A stretch of 64,000 nucleotides of DNA from Streptosporangium roseum DSM 43021. GTDB taxonomy: Bacteria > Actinomycetota > Actinomycetes > Streptosporangiales > Streptosporangiaceae. Location: NCBI RefSeq assembly GCF_000024865.1, contig NC_013595.1:2170001-2234000 (forward strand). The letters run 5' to 3'. A model generated the notes under the pieces. The model saw nothing but the letters and a program-made list of their open reading frames with translations. It ran no database searches and was not told the origin of the DNA. A program made the position numbers and the translations under genes. This document shows, one piece after another, positions 33,604 through 42,445 of this stretch (its first letter is position 1; each line of letters starts with the position of its first letter).

Positions 33604-35154
33604 TCACCTGGTCGCGGCGGCGTGGGTGTCGGGCTCGGGGCCGGCCTGTACCGGGGGGCCGTCGCGGAGCGGGACCTCGCGGATGAGCCAGGAGGCCGCG
33701 AAGGCGATCACCGCGAGGACGGCGGCACCGATGAGGACGCCATGCAGGCCGCCGGTGACGGCCTCCCGGACGGCGGCGCCTGCCTGAGCGGGCAGGCCCG
33801 GCAGTAGCCCGGGTGTGAGGTCGCCCCCCACTGTCAGCTGGTCGGCCGCCGCCGGGCCGAGGTGCGCGCTGAGGCCGTCCCGCATGCGGACCGCGTACAA
33901 GCTGCCCAGCAGCGCGATGCCCAGGGATCCGCCGATGGTGCGCAGCAGGGTGACCGTCCCGCTGGCGGCGCCCATGTCGCGGGGGTCGGCGCTGTTCATC
34001 GTGATCAGTGTCGTGCTCTGCATCACCAGGCCCATGCCGGCCCCGATGACCAGGCTGAGTGCCGAGGCCGTCACCGGCGCGGTGTCGACGTCGAGCAGCA
34101 GCAGGGCGAGAGCGCCCGCGATCATGAGTGCGCCGCCGAGAATCGGGTAGACGCGGTAGCGGCCGTTGCCGCTGATGAGATGGCCGGTGAGCAGTTGCGC
34201 GCCGAGCATGCCGAACATCAGGGGCAGCAGCAGCATGCCGCTGGCGGCCGGTGAGGCTCCTTGGACGAACTGCATGTACTGCGGCAGGTAGTTGGTCACG
34301 CTGAGCATGACCGCGCCGACCAGGAAGCTGAGGATCTGGGCGAGGGTGAAGTTGCGGTCGTGGAACAGGCGGGGCGGGATGATCGGTTCGGCGGTCCGCC
34401 GTTCGACGGCCACGAATCCGGCCAGGCTGAAGACGCCGACGGCGGTCAGGGTGAGGATCTGGGGTGAGGCCCAGGAGTAGGTGCTCCCGCCCCAGCCGGC
34501 CAGCAGGGTCAGGGTCACGATGGCCGTGGTGAGCAGGGCCGCCCCGCCGTAGTCGATGCGGGCTCTGACACGTTCGGCGGGCGGCAGATGGATGCGGGTG
34601 GCGATGATCAGGAGGGCGACGGCGCCGAGGGGCAGGTTGACGTAGAAGGTCCAGCGCCAGCTCAGGTGGTCGGTGAGCAGGCCGCCCACGAGAGGGCCGC
34701 CGATGTAGGCGATCGGCATGATGACGCCGATCATCGACTGCAGGCGGCCGCTGTGGCGTGGCGGTACGAGCACGCCGATGATGGCCAGCGCGCCGACCAT
34801 CAGCCCGCCCGCGCCGAGGCCCTGCACCGCGCGGAAGGCGATGAGCTGGCTCATGTCCTGGGACACGCCTGCCAGGAGCGAGCCGACCTGGAAGAGCGCG
34901 ATCGCGGTGATGAAGGTGGCCTTGCGGCCGTACAGGTCGCCGAGTTTGCCCCAGATGGGGGTGGTGGCCGCGCCGGCGAGCATGTAGGCGGTCACCACCC
35001 ATGGCAGGCGGTCCAGGCCGCCGAGGTCGCCCACGATCGTGGGCAGCGCGGTGCCCACGATCAGGCCGTCCAGCATGGCCAGGAACATGCCGAGCAGCAG
35101 GCCGAACACCGCGAGGTACGGCAGGCGGCGGCCGTCTGGTCCGTGGTGGGTCAT
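33604..35154 (-). CDS. MFS drug exporter, DHA2 (EmrB/QacA) type, 14 TM
   Basis: It begins PYLAVFGLLLGMFLAMLDGLIVGTALPTI, the DHA2 helix 1 with the conserved D, then GKLGDLYGRK (motif A) and GGPLVGGLLTDHLSWRWTFYVNLP (motif C region). At 516 aa it has the length of a 14-helix proton-driven multidrug exporter. The ATG at 35154 lies eight bases after the stop of the FMN-reductase gene, so both form an operon, divergent from a TetR gene whose operators lie between 35776 and 35850. Confidence 0.9.
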   Translation of the reverse strand: MTHHGPDGRRLPYLAVFGLLLGMFLAMLDGLIVGTALPTIVGDLGGLDRLPWVVTAYMLAGAATTPIWGKLGDLYGRKATFITAIALFQVGSLLAGVSQDMSQLIAFRAVQGLGAGGLMVGALAIIGVLVPPRHSGRLQSMIGVIMPIAYIGGPLVGGLLTDHLSWRWTFYVNLPLGAVALLIIATRIHLPPAERVRARIDYGGAALLTTAIVTLTLLAGWGGSTYSWASPQILTLTAVGVFSLAGFVAVERRTAEPIIPPRLFHDRNFTLAQILSFLVGAVMLSVTNYLPQYMQFVQGASPAASGMLLLPLMFGMLGAQLLTGHLISGNGRYRVYPILGGALMIAGALALLLLDVDTAPVTASALSLVIGAGMGLVMQSTTLITMNSADPRDMGAASGTVTLLRTIGGSLGIALLGSLYAVRMRDGLSAHLGPAAADQLTVGGDLTPGLLPGLPAQAGAAVREAVTGGLHGVLIGAAVLAVIAFAASWLIREVPLRDGPPVQAGPEPDTHAAATR

Positions 35155-35161
35155 GGCGGGT

Positions 35162-35755
35162 TCAGGCGGCGTAGGGACGGGTGATCCTGGCCTCGCGCAG
35201 CGAGTGCGCCCACCAGGCGAGCCTGTCCAGCATGACCTTGGCCGCGGCGTCGGCGGCCGGGTCCACGGCCTTGCCGTCACCGTCGAACTGGGCCCATGGG
35301 TGCTGCAGGCCGACGCTGTCGCGGATGGTGACGGCGTGCAGTTCGGCCAGCACCAGACGCAGGTGCTCGACCGCGCGCAGCCCGGCCGAGAAGGCGCCGT
35401 AGGAGACGAAGGCGACAGGCTTGGCATGCCATTCGGTGCCGTGCCAGTCGATGGCGTTCTTCAGCGCGGCGGGGAAGCTGTGGTTGTACTCGGGGGTCAC
35501 GATGACGAAGGCGTCGGCCGCCGCCATGCGGGGTGAGACCGCGGCCAGCAGGTCTCTGGCCTCCTGGGAGGCGGGCGGCTGACCGAGGACGGGGAAGACC
35601 GTCGGCAGCGGGGTTTCGATCAGGTCGATCAGGTCGGCTTCCATGTCGTCGCGCTGGGCGAGGTGGTCCATGACCCAGTTCGCCACGGCGAGGCCGAAGC
35701 GGCCGTCGCGGGTGCTGCCCAGGAGGACCGCGATCTTCAGGTGGTTGTCGTTCAT
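35162..35755 (-). CDS. NADPH-dependent FMN reductase / quinone reductase-like flavoprotein
   Basis: The flavodoxin-like fold is shown by IAVLLGSTRDGRFG (FMN phosphate loop) and FVIVTPEYNHSFPAALKNAIDW, with SYGAFSAGLRAVEHLR. These enzymes reduce FMN, quinones or azo compounds with NADPH. The ATG at 35755 follows GAAGGA; upstream extension is not needed. It is the first gene of the TetR-controlled operon with the MFS exporter and has a paralogue at 43776. Confidence 0.9.
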   Translation of the reverse strand: MNDNHLKIAVLLGSTRDGRFGLAVANWVMDHLAQRDDMEADLIDLIETPLPTVFPVLGQPPASQEARDLLAAVSPRMAAADAFVIVTPEYNHSFPAALKNAIDWHGTEWHAKPVAFVSYGAFSAGLRAVEHLRLVLAELHAVTIRDSVGLQHPWAQFDGDGKAVDPAADAAAKVMLDRLAWWAHSLREARITRPYAA

Positions 35756-35775
35756 GAGGGGCGCGTTCCTTCTTT

Positions 35776-35850
35776 TGTGTACAACGTATCTGGCGAGATA
35801 CAACGTACACATTGATGTGTACGCTGTCTACTGTTGATACGTTGTACACA
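35776..35850. promoter_or_regulatory. TetR operator array between the FMN-reductase and tetR genes
   Basis: TGTGTACAACGTATC (35776-35790) and its exact reverse complement GATACGTTGTACACA (35836-35850) flank a third dyad CGTACACA-TTGA-TGTGTACG (35804-35823). A further imperfect copy, GATACAACGTACA, overlaps at 35796-35808. The symmetric layout suits a regulator that controls both divergent promoters. Confidence 0.75.
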
Positions 35851-35874
35851 CGGCAAGCCGGAGGAGCGAACAGC

Positions 35875-36600
35875 ATGGCCACCGAGGAAGACAAGCCACG
35901 CGAATCCCTGTGGGAGCGCCTGGAGCGTCCAAGCCCCACCCCGCGCCAGACCCTCTCCCCGCAGCGCATCGCCGCGGCCGCGGCCGCGGTCGCCGACGCC
36001 GAGGGCCTGGAGGCCATCACCATGCGCCGCCTGGCCTCCGAACTGGGCGTCGCCCCCATGGCGCCCTACCGCTATGTGGCCGGCAAGGACGATGTCCTGG
36101 AGCTGATGGTCGACCACGTCTATGCCGATCTGCGCCTCCCGGACGGTCTCGGGTGGCGCGAGACCATGCGCGCCCTGGCGCTGGGCACCCGCGACCTGAT
36201 GCTGCGGCACCTGTGGCTGGCTCAGCTCTCCCCGCAGGCCAGGCTCTCGCTCACGCCCAACAGGATGGCCGTGGCCGAACAGGCCCTGTCGGCCCTGGAC
36301 GGCCTCGGCCTGGACGCCGACGCGATGATGAGCGTCTTCCGTGCCGTGGACGCCTACGTCGCCGGCGCCTTGAACTACGAAAGCGCCGTGCTCAACCTCC
36401 TGCGCGAGCATGGATGGTCTGACGGCGGCGAGCTGCGCTCCGAACTGGCGCCACAGATGATCTGGCACATGCGGACCGGCCGCTACCCCACCTTCCAGCG
36501 CTATCTGCGTACCGCCACCCGCAAGGACGACACGCAGTGGCAGTTCGAAAGCGGCCTCACCTACGTCCTCGACGGCATCGCCGCCGAACTGGGCATCTGA
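35875..36600 (+). CDS. TetR-family regulator (TetR/TetR_C-like)
   Basis: A helix-turn-helix (LSPQRIAAAAAAVADAEGLE, MRRLASELGVAPMAPYRYV) is preceded by about 20 residues and followed by a ligand domain similar to the tetracycline-repressor C-terminal family. The ATG at 35875 has GGAGGAG upstream. It is divergent from the flavin reductase and MFS exporter and very likely represses them through the palindromes at 35776-35850. Confidence 0.9.
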   Translation: MATEEDKPRESLWERLERPSPTPRQTLSPQRIAAAAAAVADAEGLEAITMRRLASELGVAPMAPYRYVAGKDDVLELMVDHVYADLRLPDGLGWRETMRALALGTRDLMLRHLWLAQLSPQARLSLTPNRMAVAEQALSALDGLGLDADAMMSVFRAVDAYVAGALNYESAVLNLLREHGWSDGGELRSELAPQMIWHMRTGRYPTFQRYLRTATRKDDTQWQFESGLTYVLDGIAAELGI

Positions 36601-36775
36601 GAAGTCCGCGTGGATCCGCAGTCGTGCTCGCCGCGCTGTGGGGGACGTGCGCGCCGGCGACGTGGAGCCGTGCCCCGGCTGCCGGCGCGCCGCCCGGGGC
36701 TCGGGCCGCCTTCGGGGGAACGCCCCCGATCGAGGGGAACGGGTTGACGGGCGGGGCATATCAGCGGTTAGGTTC

Positions 36776-36794
36776 GTTAGGAAAGTTTCCTAAC
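36776..36794. promoter_or_regulatory. Chitosanase-type operator palindrome
   Basis: GTTAGGAAAGTTTCCTAAC is a perfect palindrome around a central G, about 50 bp before the chitosanase start. It resembles the palindrome described upstream of actinomycete chitosanase genes and bound by the ROK-family repressor CsnR. The same core occurs before the GH3 gene at 44630. Confidence 0.75.
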
Positions 36795-36841
36795 GAGCGG
36801 GCGAGGTTTTCTCGCCTCCGGTCCCCCCTCTGGAGAGACAC

Positions 36842-37717
36842 GTGCCCATCTCGTCAGATCCGCGCCCCGGCCGCCGGGCCCTGCGGCTCCTCCTCGCCCC
36901 GGTCGTCGCCGCCGCACCGGCCCTGGTCCTCTTCGCGGGCCCCGGACACGCGGCCGTGCCGGCGCCGCACCTCTCCGCGCCCTCGCAGGGGTCGGTGACG
37001 GCCGCCGCCGCCGACCTCACCGACCCGCGCAAGAAGGACATCGCGATGCAGCTCGTCTCCAGCGCGGAGAACTCCTCCCTGAACTGGAAGGCGCAGTACA
37101 AGTACATCGAGGACATCGACGACGGGCGCGGCTACACCGCCGGGATCATCGGCTTCTGCTCGGGCACAGGGGACATGCTGGAGCTCGTCGAGCTCTACGC
37201 CGAGCGCAAGCCCGGAAACGTGCTCGCCAAGTATCTGCCCGCCCTGCGCAAGGTCGACGGCACCGACTCCCACAAGGGCCTGGACCCGAACTACACCAAG
37301 GACTGGGCCACCGCGGCCAAGGACAAGGTCTTCCAGCAGGCGCAGAACGACGAGCGCGACCGGGTCTACTTCAACCCGGCGGTCCAGCAGGCCAAGAAGG
37401 ACGGCCTGCGCGCCCTGGGGCAGTTCGCCTACTACGACGCCATCGTCATGCACGGCGACGGGGGCGACCCGGAGAGCTTCAGCTCGATCCGCAGGAACGC
37501 CCTCAAGAAGGCCAAACCGCCCGCGCAGGGCGGCGACGAGGTGAAGTACCTGCACGCCTTCCTCGATGCCCGCAAGGTTGCGATGAAGGCCGAGGAGGCC
37601 CACGAGGACACCAGCCGGGTCGACACCGCGCAGCGGGTCTTCCTCAACAAGGGCAACCTCGACCTGAACACCCCGCTGTCCTGGAAGGTCTACGGCGACC
37701 CCTACACGATCGGCTAG
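36842..37717 (+). CDS. csn: Secreted GH46 chitosanase
   Basis: A signal peptide (residues 1 to about 37, ending GPGHAA) precedes a mature GH46 domain that closely follows the Streptomyces N174 enzyme. The catalytic Glu is in SSAENSSL (E76, equal to E22 of N174) and the catalytic Asp in DDGRGY (D94, equal to D40). It endo-hydrolyses the beta-1,4 bonds of chitosan outside the cell. The GTG start has GGAGAG upstream. The palindrome at 36776 is the probable repressor site; the repressor gene itself is not in the window. Confidence 0.95.
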   Translation: MPISSDPRPGRRALRLLLAPVVAAAPALVLFAGPGHAAVPAPHLSAPSQGSVTAAAADLTDPRKKDIAMQLVSSAENSSLNWKAQYKYIEDIDDGRGYTAGIIGFCSGTGDMLELVELYAERKPGNVLAKYLPALRKVDGTDSHKGLDPNYTKDWATAAKDKVFQQAQNDERDRVYFNPAVQQAKKDGLRALGQFAYYDAIVMHGDGGDPESFSSIRRNALKKAKPPAQGGDEVKYLHAFLDARKVAMKAEEAHEDTSRVDTAQRVFLNKGNLDLNTPLSWKVYGDPYTIG

Positions 37718-37844
37718 CGGGATCCCGGCGGGCGGGCGCGGCCCCACCCGTCCGCCGGCCTCCGCGGCCCCTCGATGACCTTCGGCGACCGGGGAGGCCG
37801 GCGAGTCCCGTCCCGGGGGGCGCGCGGCCGCCCGATGTCCGGAG

Positions 37845-38528
37845 CTATCCGGCCGGCACGTTCCTCAGGGCCTCACGGCGGCTCAGCCCGGTGATGCCCA
37901 CGTGGTCGACATAGCGGACGACCTCCCGGGGATTGGTCTTGGCGTACTCGCGCAGGGCCCAGCCGATCGCCTTGCGGGCGAAGAAGTCGATGTCGGACAG
38001 GCTCGGCTCGATGCAGGCGTAGAGCAGTCCGGTGTCGGTGGCGGCCCTGAAGCGGTTCTGACAGAGGATGGCCGTACGGCGCTTCCACAGGTCGTCGCCC
38101 CGTGCCCACTCCAGCATGAGCGGGCGCATGGTGTCGGGGAAGGCCGACAGCAGGCCGCCGACGCGGTGGACGGCGAGCTCGTCGACGTAGTCCCACCAGG
38201 CCCCGGAGACGATCATCTCCTCATACATGGGGAGCGCGTACAGGGTCTGGAAACCCCGGTAGAGCCGGTGCCCGGTCAGCTCGATCGCCGCGTAGCGCTC
38301 CTCGCGGTATTCGGCGTCCCGCCACAGCGACAGCACCGTCCTGCGCCACTCGGGCGCGCCGTCGATCGGGTGCTCGGCGAAGACCTTCCGCAGCGCCGTA
38401 CGGCGAGGCCCGGCCTGGACGCCGAGGAAGGGCATCTCCGACTTCATGTAGGCCCGCATCGCCGGCGCCTTGGCGGCGTCGGCCACCTCGGTGAGCGCGC
38501 GTCGCACGGCCTCGTGCAGTGTGTCCAT
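37845..38528 (-). CDS. DNA alkylation repair protein, AlkD family
   Basis: All-helical HEAT-like repeats (MPFLGVQAGPRRTALRKVF, WWDYVDELAVHRVGG, LWKRRTAILCQNRFR, FFARKAIGWALREYAKTNP) match the AlkD/AlkC DNA glycosylase superfamily, which removes positively charged alkylated bases such as 3-methyladenine and 7-methylguanine. The length (227 aa) is normal, and the final segment WALREYAKTNPREV is strongly conserved. It is convergent with the chitosanase gene and stands alone. Confidence 0.9.
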   Translation of the reverse strand: MDTLHEAVRRALTEVADAAKAPAMRAYMKSEMPFLGVQAGPRRTALRKVFAEHPIDGAPEWRRTVLSLWRDAEYREERYAAIELTGHRLYRGFQTLYALPMYEEMIVSGAWWDYVDELAVHRVGGLLSAFPDTMRPLMLEWARGDDLWKRRTAILCQNRFRAATDTGLLYACIEPSLSDIDFFARKAIGWALREYAKTNPREVVRYVDHVGITGLSRREALRNVPAG

Positions 38529-38635
38529 TGCTCGCTCACCACTCCTCGTCCGCCCCGCGGACGCCTCGTTTCCCGCCGGCCGCCGCGCTCACCGCGTCGG
38601 GTGTGCTCGCGGTGCCCATCGCTCACCCGTGCGCG

Positions 38636-39325
38636 TCAAGCGCTGTGGCTGCTCCGCTCACCGGTCGCCAGGCCGTCGAACAGGACGGTGATGTAGTGCT
38701 CGGCGAGGCCGGTGGTGTTGAGGCGGCCGCCCGGACGGAACCAGCGGACCGCGACCCAGATGGTGTCACGGATCATGCGGTAGGTGAGCTTGGGGTCCAC
38801 GTCGGCGCGGAACTGGCCGGCGGCCTGGCCGAGCTTGATCTGCTCGACCCACATGCGCTCGACCTCGTCCTCGGCCTTGACCAGGTAGTCGAAACGGTCG
38901 CCGGGCAGGGAACGCAGGTAGTTCCAGTCGTTCTGCATGACGGTGATCGCCGCGCGGTGCGGTTCGAGGGTGCTGAACCCGATGCGCACCATCTCTGAAA
39001 GGATTGCGCGGGGCTCGCCCTCCTGCTCCAGCGCGGCGCGGTATCGGCCGACGAGATCGTCGAGGAAGGTGGTCAGCACCTCGTCGACGATCGTCTCCTT
39101 GGAGTCGAAGTGGTGGTAGAGACTCCCGGACAGGATGCCCGCCTCCTCCGCGATCTCGCGGACGGTGGTGGCCTGAAAGCCCTTGCGGGCGAAAAGCTCG
39201 GCGGCGAGCTTGACGAGGTGGTCGCGGCGCTCGGAGGCGGGGCCGGATGAGGCCGCGCGCTTCGTCGTCCCCTGGCGCTTGACCGGGGTGCTGGTCGCGC
39301 CGCCGGAGTTCTTTCGCGTGTTCAC
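38636..39325 (-). CDS. kstR2: TetR-family repressor of steroid-ring catabolism, KstR2-like
   Basis: After a 25-residue basic N-terminal tail, the helix-turn-helix TTVREIAEEAGILSGSLYHHF followed by SKETIVDEVL, and the C-terminal VAVRWFRPGGRL, closely match mycobacterial KstR2. KstR2 represses the genes for degradation of the last two steroid rings and is released by HIP-CoA. GTG at 39325 is the start. The gene is divergent from fadA6, as in mycobacteria, and the shared intergenic region carries an exact KstR2 motif, so autoregulation is expected. Confidence 0.85.
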   Translation of the reverse strand: MNTRKNSGGATSTPVKRQGTTKRAASSGPASERRDHLVKLAAELFARKGFQATTVREIAEEAGILSGSLYHHFDSKETIVDEVLTTFLDDLVGRYRAALEQEGEPRAILSEMVRIGFSTLEPHRAAITVMQNDWNYLRSLPGDRFDYLVKAEDEVERMWVEQIKLGQAAGQFRADVDPKLTYRMIRDTIWVAVRWFRPGGRLNTTGLAEHYITVLFDGLATGERSSHSA

Positions 39326-39345
39326 ACCCTCATTATGAGCCCTTG

Positions 39346-39411
39346 CGCAATCGCTTGTTCACATGAACACGCCAGCTCATCCCCGCCTTTGAATGTAACC
39401 AAGCGCTTGCT
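39346..39411. promoter_or_regulatory. KstR2 operators between kstR2 and fadA6
   Basis: ACCAAGCGCTTGCT at 39398-39411 fits AnCAAGnnCTTGnT at every fixed position. A second, weaker site CGCAATCGCTTGTT lies at 39346-39359, nearer to kstR2, with two mismatches. The pair could serve one promoter each. Confidence 0.75.
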
Positions 39412-39446
39412 ACATTTGAGACGGGCTCATATCGAAGGGACATGCA

Positions 39447-40598
39447 ATGGCTGAGGCATACATCGTCGGCGCCGTCCGGACCCCCGTGGGCCGCAGGAAC
39501 GGCGGTCTCGCCGACGCCCATCCGGCGGACCTGGGCGCCCACGCCATCGGGGAGCTCGTCCGGCGCACCGGCGTGGACCCCTCGGCCGTGGACGACGTCG
39601 TGTTCGGCTGCGTGGACACCGTCGGCCCGCAGGCCGGCGACATCGCCCGCACCTGCTGGCTGGCCGCCGGGCTGCCGCAGGAGGTGCCCGGCGTCACGGT
39701 CGACCGCCAGTGCGGCTCCTCCCAGCAGGCGGTCCACTTCGCCGCCCAGGCCGTGCTGTCGGGCACGTCCGACCTGGTCGTGGCCGGCGGCGTGCAGAAC
39801 ATGAGCAGGATCCCGATCGCCTACGCCATGACCGCCGGGCAGGCACTCGGCTTCGACGGCCCGTTCTCGGGGTCCAAGGGCTGGCAGGCCCGGTACGGCG
39901 GGCAGGAGGTGTCGCAGTTCCGCGGCGCCGAGATGATCGCCGCCAGGTGGGACATATCGCGGGCCGACATGGAGGAGTTCGCCTACGAGTCCCATCGGCG
40001 GGCGCTGCGCGCCATCGACGAGGGCCGTTTCGCCGCCGAGATCGCCCCCTACGAGGGCGTCACCACCGATGAGGGCCCCCGCCGCGACACCACGCCGGAG
40101 AAGATGGCCGCGCTCAGGACCCTGGTCGACGGCGGGCGCCTCACCGCCGCGGTCTCCTCCCAGATCTCCGACGGCGCCGCCGCCCTGCTCATCGCCTCCG
40201 AGGAGGCGGTCCGGACCCACGGCCTGACCCCGCGCGCCCGCGTCCACCACCTGTCCGTCCGCGGGGGCGACCCGATCATGATGCTCTCCGCCCCCATCCC
40301 CGCCACCGCGCACGCGCTGCGCAGGACGGGCATGTCGATCGGCGACATCGACACCGTCGAGATCAACGAGGCGTTCGCCTCCGTCGTGCTCGCCTGGCTG
40401 AAGGAGACCGGCGCCGACCCCGCCAGGGTCAACCCCAACGGCGGCGCCATCGCCCTCGGCCACCCGCTCGGCGCGACCGGCGCCCGGCTGATGACCTCTC
40501 TCCTGCACGAGCTGGAGCGGACCGGCGGCAGGTACGGCCTGCAGACGATGTGCGAGGGCGGCGGCCAGGCCAACGTGACGATCATCGAACGGCTCTGA
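39447..40598 (+). CDS. fadA6: Acetyl-CoA acetyltransferase, FadA6-like thiolase
   Basis: The thiolase has its nucleophile in DRQCGSSQQA (C89), the His in GHPLGATG (about H339) and the second Cys in MCEGGG (about C369). The whole 383-residue sequence closely resembles mycobacterial FadA6, which acts in the breakdown of the last steroid ring fragments. The divergent kstR2-like gene and exact operator support this. The ATG at 39447 is a few bases after AAGGGACATGCA. Its catabolic partners ipdABC and echA20 are about 6 kb downstream. Confidence 0.9.
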   Translation: MAEAYIVGAVRTPVGRRNGGLADAHPADLGAHAIGELVRRTGVDPSAVDDVVFGCVDTVGPQAGDIARTCWLAAGLPQEVPGVTVDRQCGSSQQAVHFAAQAVLSGTSDLVVAGGVQNMSRIPIAYAMTAGQALGFDGPFSGSKGWQARYGGQEVSQFRGAEMIAARWDISRADMEEFAYESHRRALRAIDEGRFAAEIAPYEGVTTDEGPRRDTTPEKMAALRTLVDGGRLTAAVSSQISDGAAALLIASEEAVRTHGLTPRARVHHLSVRGGDPIMMLSAPIPATAHALRRTGMSIGDIDTVEINEAFASVVLAWLKETGADPARVNPNGGAIALGHPLGATGARLMTSLLHELERTGGRYGLQTMCEGGGQANVTIIERL

Positions 40599-40656
40599 GA
40601 GGGCGCCCGGCGCGGGCGGGCGGCGGTGAGCTCGGACCGGCCGCCGACGCTCCGGT

Positions 40657-40704
40657 CCCCGAGTCCCCGAGTCCCCGAGTCCCCGAGTCCCCGAGTCCCC
40701 GAGT
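40657..40704. repeat. Octanucleotide tandem repeat (CCCCGAGT x6)
   Basis: Six exact copies of CCCCGAGT follow one another, then an imperfect CTCCGGGG. The array lies between the convergent fadA6 and tetR genes. It resembles a slippage-prone microsatellite and contains no gene. Confidence 0.9.
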
Positions 40705-40737
40705 CTCCGGGGCATCCTGGCCGCCGCCGGATGCCGT

Positions 40738-41409
40738 TCAGGCGGGGGAGTCGCGCCTCCAGCGTTCGGTGAAGAGGTGCTCGCCGGGCGGCGGGCCGGG
40801 CAGCGGTCCGCGGTGGACGGCGCGCAGGCCGTCCAGGGTGATGGCGATGAGGCGCCGCCGGGCGGCCACGGCGGCCTCGACGAGATCCTCGCGGCCCTGC
40901 TTGCGGATCTGGTCGAGCATCGGTGAGGAGCCGAGCTGCTCGATCAGGAGGGAGACGTCCGTAGGGGTGATCTCCGGCCGCAGGACCCCCGCTTCGCAGG
41001 CTCGGGCGATGATCGCGGCCAGGATCTCGTCGCCGCGCGCGCTCTTGGCCCACATCTCCGGGGTGACGTCGATGGTCCCCGCGACCGGGGCCAGGGATCC
41101 CTGGCCGAACTCGACGCAGGCGGTGACGAAGCCGGCCAGCCCGGCCCATGGGTCCTCGTGGGCGAGCCCCGCCTCCGCGGCCTCGTTCCACTGGTCGAGG
41201 GACAGCTCCGACAGGCGCTGGAAGAGCTCCTCCTTGGTGCGGTAGCGGCGGTAGAGGCTGCCGATCCCGACCCCGGCCCGGGCGGCGATCGCCGCCACCG
41301 AGGTGTGGGCGCCGTCGGCGGCGAGCACCTCCCGGGCGGCCCGGAGCAGCGCGTGGTCGTTGCGTTCGGCCTCGGCCTGCCTCTTGCCGCGGTACTTGCC
41401 GTCACTCAT
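40738..41409 (-). CDS. TetR-family transcriptional regulator
   Basis: The helix-turn-helix TSVAAIAARAGVGIGSLYRRY after ALLRAAREVLAADGAH is followed by a helical ligand domain; length 223 aa is usual. It is divergent from the quinone-oxidoreductase/MFS/FMN-reductase operon, and two identical-type palindromes lie between, so it presumably represses that operon. Confidence 0.9.
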   Translation of the reverse strand: MSDGKYRGKRQAEAERNDHALLRAAREVLAADGAHTSVAAIAARAGVGIGSLYRRYRTKEELFQRLSELSLDQWNEAAEAGLAHEDPWAGLAGFVTACVEFGQGSLAPVAGTIDVTPEMWAKSARGDEILAAIIARACEAGVLRPEITPTDVSLLIEQLGSSPMLDQIRKQGREDLVEAAVAARRRLIAITLDGLRAVHRGPLPGPPPGEHLFTERWRRDSPA

Positions 41410-41429
41410 GCCCGCATCCTACCAGTTGC

Positions 41430-41476
41430 GGAGCAAAGCGCTCCGGTATAGCTTTCATTGCGGAGCAATTCGCTCC
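41430..41476. promoter_or_regulatory. Two GGAGC-N5-GCTCC operators
   Basis: GGAGCAAAGCGCTCC (41430-41444) and GGAGCAATTCGCTCC (41462-41476) share the palindrome GGAGC-N5-GCTCC, each preceded by TTGC. Their centres are 32 bp apart, about three helical turns, so two repressor dimers would lie on one face. They lie in the divergent region between tetR and the oxidoreductase gene. Confidence 0.75.
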
Positions 41477-41497
41477 CTTTTGAGAGAAGGTGCGGAC

Positions 41498-42445
41498 ATG
41501 CGTGCTGTGACGATGGACCGGTTCGGCGGGCCCGAAGTTCTCCAGGTCCGGCAGGTGGCGGACCCGGTGCCGGAGGCCGGCCAGGTGCTGGTGGCGGTCG
41601 AGTACGCCGGGATCACCTTCGTGGAGACGCAGGTGCGGGCCGGGCGCGGTCCCGCGGCCAAGCAGCGTCCACTGCTGCCGCGGGTCCCGGGCAACGGCGT
41701 CGGCGGCCGGGTCGTCGCCGTCGGCCCCGGCGTCGACCCGGCACTGGTGGGCACGGTCGTGGTGGCGACGACCGGCGGCACCGGCGGTTACGCCGAACTC
41801 GCCGTGGCCTGGGTCGAGGACGCCGTCCCCGTCCCGGCGGGCGTGGAGTTGCGCGACGCGGTGGCGCTGCTCGCCGACGGCCGTACTGCCGTGCTGCTGC
41901 ACCGGCGGGCCGAGGTGAAGGCGGGCGAGTGGGTGCTGGTGGAGGCGGCCGGGGGCGGCGTGGGCAGCCTGCTGGTGCAACTCGCCGCGGCCTCGGGCGC
42001 CAGGGTGATCGGCGCCGCGCGTGGCGCGGGCAAGGGCGGGCTCGTCCTCTCCCTGGGCGCGGTCGCCTACGTCGACTATTCGCGGCCCGGCTGGGAGCGC
42101 GAGGTCACCGAGTTGAACGGGGGCGTCGACCTGGTCTTCGACGGCGTGGGCGGCGAGGTCGGCGCGCAGGGCATGCTGGCCGTACGGCCAGGCGGCAGGG
42201 CGAGCGTGTACGGCATGGCCTCCGGCTCCTGGACCGAGCCCGCCGGCCACGTGCGGGCCGTCCCCGACGGCGGGGTGCCGAGCGCCGCCGAGGTCCGCGC
42301 GCTCACCGAGGAGGCGCTCGCCCTCGCGGCGGCCGGCCGGCTCCGCCCGACCATCGGTCAGACCTACCCCCTGCACGAGGCCGCCGAGGCACACCGCGCG
42401 ATCGAGGCGCGGGCCACCACCGGCAAGACCCTGCTGATCCCATGA
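41498..42445 (+). CDS. Zinc-type/quinone oxidoreductase (MDR superfamily)
   Basis: The medium-chain dehydrogenase fold is seen in MDRFGGPEVLQVRQVADP at the start and the NADPH loop VLVEAAGGGVGSLLVQLAA (about residues 146-166). Zinc ligands are absent, as in quinone oxidoreductases and crotonyl-CoA-type reductases. The ATG at 41498 follows GAGAAGG. The stop overlaps the MFS start by four bases (ATGA). Within this operon it may reduce quinones or enones exported or detoxified by the neighbours (inference). Confidence 0.9.
   Translation: MRAVTMDRFGGPEVLQVRQVADPVPEAGQVLVAVEYAGITFVETQVRAGRGPAAKQRPLLPRVPGNGVGGRVVAVGPGVDPALVGTVVVATTGGTGGYAELAVAWVEDAVPVPAGVELRDAVALLADGRTAVLLHRRAEVKAGEWVLVEAAGGGVGSLLVQLAAASGARVIGAARGAGKGGLVLSLGAVAYVDYSRPGWEREVTELNGGVDLVFDGVGGEVGAQGMLAVRPGGRASVYGMASGSWTEPAGHVRAVPDGGVPSAAEVRALTEEALALAAAGRLRPTIGQTYPLHEAAEAHRAIEARATTGKTLLIP

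Noticed and set aside
39447..40598. Thiolase of polyhydroxyalkanoate or general beta-oxidation
   Set aside because: Its sequence signature and the divergent KstR2-like gene with an exact operator fit FadA6 better.
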